A DNA stretch of 64,000 bases from Agathobaculum sp. NTUH-O15-33 (GTDB lineage: Bacteria; Bacillota; Clostridia; Oscillospirales; Butyricicoccaceae). The stretch's first letter is position 1. Each line of letters opens with the position of its first letter. The translations under genes and the position numbers were made by a program. Positions 59,710-64,000 of this stretch are shown one piece after another. The DNA is taken from assembly GCF_033193315.1 (NCBI RefSeq), contig NZ_CP136187.1, forward strand, positions 62,001-126,000, given 5' to 3'. The notes under the pieces were generated by a model. The model was not told the DNA's origin. It saw nothing but the letters and a program-made list of their open reading frames with translations, and did no database searches.

Positions 59710-60768
59710 ATGATGGGCAGTGTAGAGCAGAATAAGGACGGCATGCACCTTGACGATAAGGCGCTTCTCGCCGTGAGGGACGGCCTTGGCGGCGCGCTGG
59801 CTTCGGCGGGGTCGGCCCTGTCCGGCATGCTGAACCGGCAGGTGAGCCTGCGCGAGGAAGGCGTGGAGCAGGGCGTTTTCGGCGCGCTCCGGGTACCGGA
59901 GCTGGGCGAAAGCCTTGCGTTTCAGGTAACCGCTGGGGACGACGCGGAACAGAAGGGCCTTGTGCTGCTTCCGCAGGACGACATGCGGCAGGTGCTGGGC
60001 ATCCTGATGGGCGGCGATCCAGCCGCCATGGAGGGCATGCCCTTTGACGAAATGAACATGTCCGCGGCCATGGAGGTGGTCGGTCAGGCGCTGGACGCCG
60101 CGGCCGGTGCGCTGGCCGCGCATATGGGGCGGCCGGTGCGCTTTGCCGTGGAGCAGGGCGTGGCGGTCGATTCTCCGGCGGAATTCGCGGCGCTGTTGCC
60201 CGCGGGGCGGCCGCTTCTGTCGCTGACCGGCGTGCAGAGCATCCGGGACGTGCTGGAAGGGCGGCTGTGCTGCCTAATCCCGGCGGAGCTGGGCCTCGCG
60301 CTGGCGGACAGCCAAAGCGAGCCCGCGCCGGAAATGCCCGCGCCGTCCGCGCCGGCCCCCGCGCCCACGCCGGCGGAGCAGAATCTCGCGCCCGTGCAGG
60401 CCGCGCCCCCGGCGGCGCAGACAGCGCCCGATCTGGACGTGCGCCGCCCCCGGTTCCCTCAATTCACCGACCAAAGCAGCGCGGTGCAGGCGCTGACCAG
60501 CGTGAACGCCAGCCTGCTGATGAACGTGCCGCTCGATGTGTCCATCGTCATCGGCAAGACCAAACGGCGCATCCGCGATATTCTGGAATTTGGCCCGGGC
60601 ACCGTCATCGATCTGGACAAGCAGACCGGCGCGCCCGCCGAGATCGTCGTAAACGGCCAGCTGTTGGCCTATGGCGATGTGATCGTGATCGGCGACAACT
60701 ACGGCGTGCGCATCACCGAGATCGTGGGCACCAAGGATTTGCTCGATTCGCTGAATATGTCGAGGTGA
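59710..60768 (+). CDS. fliY: Flagellar motor switch protein FliY (FliN fused to CheC-like domain)
   Basis: 352 aa. CheC-like domain (about 15-200), Pro/Ala linker (about 205-245), and a C-terminal FliN/SpoA domain (LLMNVPLDVSIVIGKTKRRI ... VVNGQLLAYGDVIVIGDNYG). The two phosphatase motifs are degenerate: LAVRDGLGGAL in the first and SAAMEVVGQAL in the second, both with Gly in place of the needed Asn. No CheY-docking peptide at the start either. It should act as the FliN ring, with enzymatic CheY-P removal doubtful. Confidence 0.92.
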   Translation: MMGSVEQNKDGMHLDDKALLAVRDGLGGALASAGSALSGMLNRQVSLREEGVEQGVFGALRVPELGESLAFQVTAGDDAEQKGLVLLPQDDMRQVLGILMGGDPAAMEGMPFDEMNMSAAMEVVGQALDAAAGALAAHMGRPVRFAVEQGVAVDSPAEFAALLPAGRPLLSLTGVQSIRDVLEGRLCCLIPAELGLALADSQSEPAPEMPAPSAPAPAPTPAEQNLAPVQAAPPAAQTAPDLDVRRPRFPQFTDQSSAVQALTSVNASLLMNVPLDVSIVIGKTKRRIRDILEFGPGTVIDLDKQTGAPAEIVVNGQLLAYGDVIVIGDNYGVRITEIVGTKDLLDSLNMSR

Positions 60769-60775
60769 TAGGGCG

Positions 60776-61156
60776 GTGAACTGGGAGCAAGGGAAGGCCA
60801 TTCTGGCCATGGGCGGCACGCTGGTGCTGATGCTGCTTACGCTGCTCGGCGCTTGGTGGGTCTCGCGTTTGGTGGGCCGCGCCGGACAACTGAAAATGCC
60901 CGGCGGCAGCCGGGTCACGGTGCTGGAACGCACCCCCGTGGGCCGGGACAGCTCGCTCGCCGTGGTGCGGGCGGGCGACCGCGTCCTGCTTTTGGGCGTT
61001 ACCCCGCACCAGATCCAGAAGCTGGACGAGCTTGACCCCGCGCTGTACCCGGAAGGGGAGGCGGCACGCACGCCGCCGGATTTTATGGATTGCCTGAAAA
61101 AGGCCGTGCGGGAAAAACGGGGAAAACACAACGGGGAGGACGGGCCGCGCCAATGA
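60776..61156 (+). CDS. fliO: Flagellar export component FliO
   Basis: 126 aa. One membrane helix (AILAMGGTLVLMLLTLLGAWW), then the FliO domain (GSRVTVLERTPVGRDSSLAV; VLLLGVTPHQIQKL). Assists FliP assembly. GTG start; its stop overlaps the fliP start. Confidence 0.92.
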   Translation: MNWEQGKAILAMGGTLVLMLLTLLGAWWVSRLVGRAGQLKMPGGSRVTVLERTPVGRDSSLAVVRAGDRVLLLGVTPHQIQKLDELDPALYPEGEAARTPPDFMDCLKKAVREKRGKHNGEDGPRQ

Positions 61157-61944
61157 CATGGAACACGCAAATTCAGCCGGGCGACGAAGCGCCCCGGCGC
61201 ATGCTCGCCCTGAAACGGCTGCTGCCGGTTTCGGCCGTAGCGGCCGCCTCGTTCACGGCCCCCGCGGCAGCGGCCTCACTAGAGATCAACACCAGCGGCG
61301 CGGGCGGCGCGGATACCATGCAGCTATTGTTTCTGTTCGCGGTCATCGCGCTCGCGCCCACGCTGCTGCTTATGATGACCAGCTTCACCCGCATCGTCAT
61401 CGTGTTTTCACTCTTGCGCAACGCCATCGGCTTACAGCAAACGCCGCCCAATCAGGTGCTGATCGGCTTGGCGCTGGCGCTGTCGCTTTTTATCATGTCG
61501 CCCGTTCTGGGCGAGATTAACGAAGCCGCGATCGAGCCGCTAAACCGGGGCGAGATCACCCAGCAGCAGGCGCTCGCCAATATGCAGCAGCCGATCAAGG
61601 TGTTCATGCTCAAGCAGACCCGCTCGGCTGATCTGAACCTGTTCTGCTCGCTCGACGGGCAGGAGGAATTGGACGTATCAACCCCCGAAAACCTGACCGA
61701 GCTGCCGCTGCACGTGGTCGTGCCTTCATTCGTGACGAGCGAGCTCAAGCGGGCGTTTACCATGGGTTTTCTGTTATACCTGCCCTTCCTCGTGATCGAT
61801 ATGGTGGTATCCTCCACCTTGATGAGCATGGGCATGGTGATGCTGCCGCCCTCCATGATCTCGCTGCCCTTTAAGCTGATGCTTTTTGTGGTGGTAAACG
61901 GCTGGAGCCGCGTCATGGAGATGCTGGTGAGCAGCTTCTATTAG
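61153..61944 (+). CDS. fliP: Flagellar export gate protein FliP
   Basis: 263 aa. Signal-peptide-like start (VSAVAAASFTAPAAAASLEI), then TSFTRIVIVFSLLRNAIG and QTPPNQVLIGLALALSLFIM, and the C-terminal FLLYLPFLVIDMVVSS with MGMVMLPPSMISLPFKLMLF: classic FliP/type III gate motifs. ATG 61153 overlaps the fliO stop. Confidence 0.96.
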   Translation: MTWNTQIQPGDEAPRRMLALKRLLPVSAVAAASFTAPAAAASLEINTSGAGGADTMQLLFLFAVIALAPTLLLMMTSFTRIVIVFSLLRNAIGLQQTPPNQVLIGLALALSLFIMSPVLGEINEAAIEPLNRGEITQQQALANMQQPIKVFMLKQTRSADLNLFCSLDGQEELDVSTPENLTELPLHVVVPSFVTSELKRAFTMGFLLYLPFLVIDMVVSSTLMSMGMVMLPPSMISLPFKLMLFVVVNGWSRVMEMLVSSFY

Positions 61945-61978
61945 CGTATTTGATTCTTAAGCGAGGGGAGGTGGCCGC

Positions 61979-62242
61979 ATGGCCCAGCAGGATGTGCTGG
62001 TGGTATTTGGAGAAACAATCGGGCTGATCTTAAAGCTTTCCGCGCCGCTGCTGATCGTCAGCATGGCCGTCGGCCTTCTGATCTCCGTTTTTCAAGCGGC
62101 CACGCAGATTCACGAGCAGACCATCACCTTTGTGCCCAAGATTCTGCTCACGGCGCTGCTCCTTCTGGTGCTGGGTTCGTGGATGCTCACCTCGCTTAGC
62201 GATTTTTTTGAATCCCTTATGACCCTGATGGCGGGGCTGTGA
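61979..62242 (+). CDS. fliQ: Flagellar export gate protein FliQ
   Basis: 87 aa, two membrane helices. Signature LLIVSMAVGLLISVFQAATQ with IHEQTITFVPKIL. SD GGGGAGG. Normal length for FliQ. Confidence 0.95.
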   Translation: MAQQDVLVVFGETIGLILKLSAPLLIVSMAVGLLISVFQAATQIHEQTITFVPKILLTALLLLVLGSWMLTSLSDFFESLMTLMAGL

Positions 62243-62244
62243 GT

Positions 62245-63018
62245 ATGAGCTGGGAGATCACATACGGCGCGTTTTCGGCCGTGCTGCTGGCTTTTTGCCG
62301 CATGGGCGGCGCGCTGTTCTTCAACCCCGTGCTGTCCCGCCGCAGCGTGCCCGCCGGCGTCCGGGCAGGGCTTGCGCTCGGTCTGGCAATCATCGTCGCC
62401 CCTCTTAAAGGGGGCGGAATGCCGCAGGAGCCTGCGGCATTCCGGCTGATCATGCTCTCGGCGCAGGAATTAATGATCGGGGTCGCCTGCGGCATTGTTT
62501 TGCAGTTCTTTTTCTATCTGCTGTTTTTCGCGGGCGATGTGATCGACACCGGCTTCGGCCTGTCCATGGCCAAGGTGTTCGACCCGGGCAGCAGCATTCA
62601 AATGTCGCTGTCTGGCAACCTGCTGCAACTGCTGTTCATCCTTTATTTCTTCGCAACGGACAGCCACTTGCTGCTCATCCGCGTGATGACCGCGTCGTAC
62701 GACGTGGTGCCCATGGGGGCGGCGCGGCTGACCGGCGCGGTCGGCAGCGTGCTGGCGGGGCTGTTCGTCACCGCCTTTGATCTGATCATGCGCCTAACCC
62801 TGCCCTTTCTGGCGGCTTCGTTCGTTTTGGAGCTGTCCATGGGCATTTTGATGAAGCTGATCCCGCAGATCAACGTGTTTGTCATACATTTTCAAACCAA
62901 GATCCTGCTGGGCATGGTCCTTCTGTTCCTCTTTGCCGTGCCGGTGACAGAATTTATGAACGGGTATATCGAAACGATGTTCGCCAGCATGAGCGACCTT
63001 TTGAAAGCGTTCGCGTAG
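62245..63018 (+). CDS. fliR: Flagellar export gate protein FliR
   Basis: 257 aa, about six helices. FliR features FCRMGGALFFNPVLSRRSVP, FAGDVIDTGFGLSMAKVFDP and PQINVFVIHFQTKILLGMVL are present. ATG 62245 chosen; a GTG at 62239 overlapping the fliQ stop is possible. Confidence 0.95.
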   Translation: MSWEITYGAFSAVLLAFCRMGGALFFNPVLSRRSVPAGVRAGLALGLAIIVAPLKGGGMPQEPAAFRLIMLSAQELMIGVACGIVLQFFFYLLFFAGDVIDTGFGLSMAKVFDPGSSIQMSLSGNLLQLLFILYFFATDSHLLLIRVMTASYDVVPMGAARLTGAVGSVLAGLFVTAFDLIMRLTLPFLAASFVLELSMGILMKLIPQINVFVIHFQTKILLGMVLLFLFAVPVTEFMNGYIETMFASMSDLLKAFA

Positions 63019-63051
63019 ACCGATCAACGCGGGGAAGGGGGGAACACAGCC

Positions 63052-64000
63052 GTGGCCGGTGAGAAAACCGAAAAAGCAACACCCAAACGAAAAGCGGACG
63101 AACGAAAAAAGGGCAATGTGTTCCTCAGTCAGGAAGCCGTTACCGTGGCCTCGCTGCTGTCCTGCTTTCTCGCGCTCAAGGTGCTTTCGCCCTCCATCCT
63201 GCGCAATATGGAAGGGCTGCTTACCGATTATATCGACCTGTGCGCCGTGACCGAGGCGGTCGGCCCCGGCGATCTGCTTCCGTTCTTTTCGGACGCGTGC
63301 CGCGTGTTCGCGCTCACCGCCATGCCGCTGCTGCTGCTTTGCTGCGCGGTGGCCGTGGCGATCACCATGTTCCAAACGCGGGGCCTGTTTTCGGCTAAGG
63401 CGTTTTCCTTTAAGGGCGAGCGCATTAACCCGCTCGCCGGCCTGAAAAAGATGATCTCCATGCGCGGGCTGGTCGAGCTGCTCAAGTCCATTTTGAAGAT
63501 CTCGGTCCTGCTGTACCTGCTGTACATCACGCTGGAAAAGGAAATACCCGCCTTGGCCCGCCTGATGGACATGGAACCCGGGCAGGCGCTCATCAGCGCG
63601 GGCGGGCTGGTGCTCTCCATCGCGCTCAAGGCCGGGGTGATCTTCCTGTTCCTCGCCGCCGCGGATTATTTATACCAGTGGTGGGAATACGAGAAAAACC
63701 TGCGCATGACCAAGCAGGAGGTCAAGGAAGAGTATAAGCAGCTCGAAGGCGATCCCCAGATCAAGGGCGCCATCCGCTCGCGCCAGCAGCAAAAATCCCG
63801 CCAGCGCATGATGCAAAACGTGCCGAACGCGGACGTGGTCATTCGTAACCCGACCCACTACGCCATTGCCGTGAAGTACGACAGCAGCAAGAACCGCGCC
63901 CCGGTCGTGCTGGCCAAGGGTGTGGACGCGCTGGCCCTGCGCATCGTCAAAACCGCGGAGGACGCGGGCGTGTATGTGACCGAGAACCGGCCGCTGGCCC
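63052..64000 (+). CDS. flhB: Flagellar export switch protein FlhB (cut by window edge)
   Basis: 316 codons are inside the window and the frame stays open to the edge. N-terminus GEKTEKATPKRKADERKKGN is the standard FlhB start; four membrane helices follow; the autocleavage motif NPTH is at residues 266-269, inside VVIRNPTHYAIAVKY. Cleavage switches export from hook to filament subunits. GTG start with SD GGGGGG; flhA probably follows outside the window. Confidence 0.96.
   Translation, partial: MAGEKTEKATPKRKADERKKGNVFLSQEAVTVASLLSCFLALKVLSPSILRNMEGLLTDYIDLCAVTEAVGPGDLLPFFSDACRVFALTAMPLLLLCCAVAVAITMFQTRGLFSAKAFSFKGERINPLAGLKKMISMRGLVELLKSILKISVLLYLLYITLEKEIPALARLMDMEPGQALISAGGLVLSIALKAGVIFLFLAAADYLYQWWEYEKNLRMTKQEVKEEYKQLEGDPQIKGAIRSRQQQKSRQRMMQNVPNADVVIRNPTHYAIAVKYDSSKNRAPVVLAKGVDALALRIVKTAEDAGVYVTENRPLA

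Noticed and set aside
1..64000. CRISPR array, rRNA genes, prophage or insertion sequence
   Set aside because: No regularly spaced direct repeats, no rRNA-like sequence, no transposase, integrase or phage structural genes were seen; only the small repeats listed.

Overview
The window looks like one chromosomal segment of a motile, anaerobic, high-GC (roughly 60%) Gram-positive bacterium, most likely a Clostridia member (Oscillospirales-like); the genus cannot be fixed from sequence alone. Reasons: the flagellar order flgM-flgN-flgK-flgL-yviE-fliW-csrA and a FliY (CheC-like plus FliN) motor switch are typical of Bacillota; chemotaxis uses CheC and CheD; promoters are sigma-A type (TTGACA-N17-TATAAT) with strong Shine-Dalgarno (SD) sites; there is a superoxide reductase, as in many strict anaerobes; and no lipopolysaccharide or outer-membrane genes are seen.

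Layout. 1-6823 (minus strand): start of a cut-off gene, superoxide reductase, dCMP deaminase, a lone ABC ATPase, a MATE exporter, an NhaC antiporter and an amino-acid/cation symporter, with a palindrome-bounded repeat at 3449-3777. 6856-9369 (plus): a structured leader, a radical-SAM enzyme with a CX4CX2C motif and a VUT/YhhQ transporter (probable queuosine salvage), then a NYN-LOTUS protein. 9497-13693 (plus): an M13 lipoprotein peptidase in an operon with a two-component system. 13769-14844 (minus): rpsR-ssb-rpsF. 15139-16140 (plus): tRNA-Thr(CGU), a VbhA-type antitoxin and a frameshifted fic toxin ending in a second copy of the repeat. 16214-20137 (minus): AEC carrier, trkH, trkA. 20447-22061 (plus): cutC and an orphan LicT/BglG antiterminator, followed by a 225-bp palindrome.

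22293-31847 (minus) is one chemotaxis operon transcribed cheW-cheW(short)-cheR-cheB-cheY-mcp-cheY-cheC-cheD-(receiver-GGDEF)-cheA-cheW from a sigma-A promoter at 31871-31899. 31994-35156 (minus) is a separate three-gene unit, ParA - ComFB - FapA, lying between the che and fla operons. From 35364 to the right edge (plus) runs the flagellar cluster: late genes flgM to csrA, fliD-fliS, rod genes flgB-flgC with an unknown 160-aa protein, then fliE-F-G-H-I-J-K-flgD-TIGR02530-flgE-flbD-motA-motB-fliM-fliY-fliO-P-Q-R-flhB (cut off). A PilZ-like gene sits antisense just after csrA.

How they work together: the cluster encodes nearly the whole flagellum (flagellin and flhA are outside) and its sensory control. 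The CheA-CheY path should act on the FliG/FliM/FliY switch, but both FliM and FliY lack the usual N-terminal CheY-P docking peptide and FliY lacks its phosphatase residues. A receiver-GGDEF protein in the che operon, a ComFB protein (a family reported to bind cyclic dinucleotides), and a degenerate PilZ-like protein suggest that cyclic-di-GMP is tied into motility here. The ParA-ComFB-FapA unit is my best candidate for a little-described system, possibly placing chemosensory arrays or flagella. motB carries a frameshift as given, which is either a real lesion or an assembly error.
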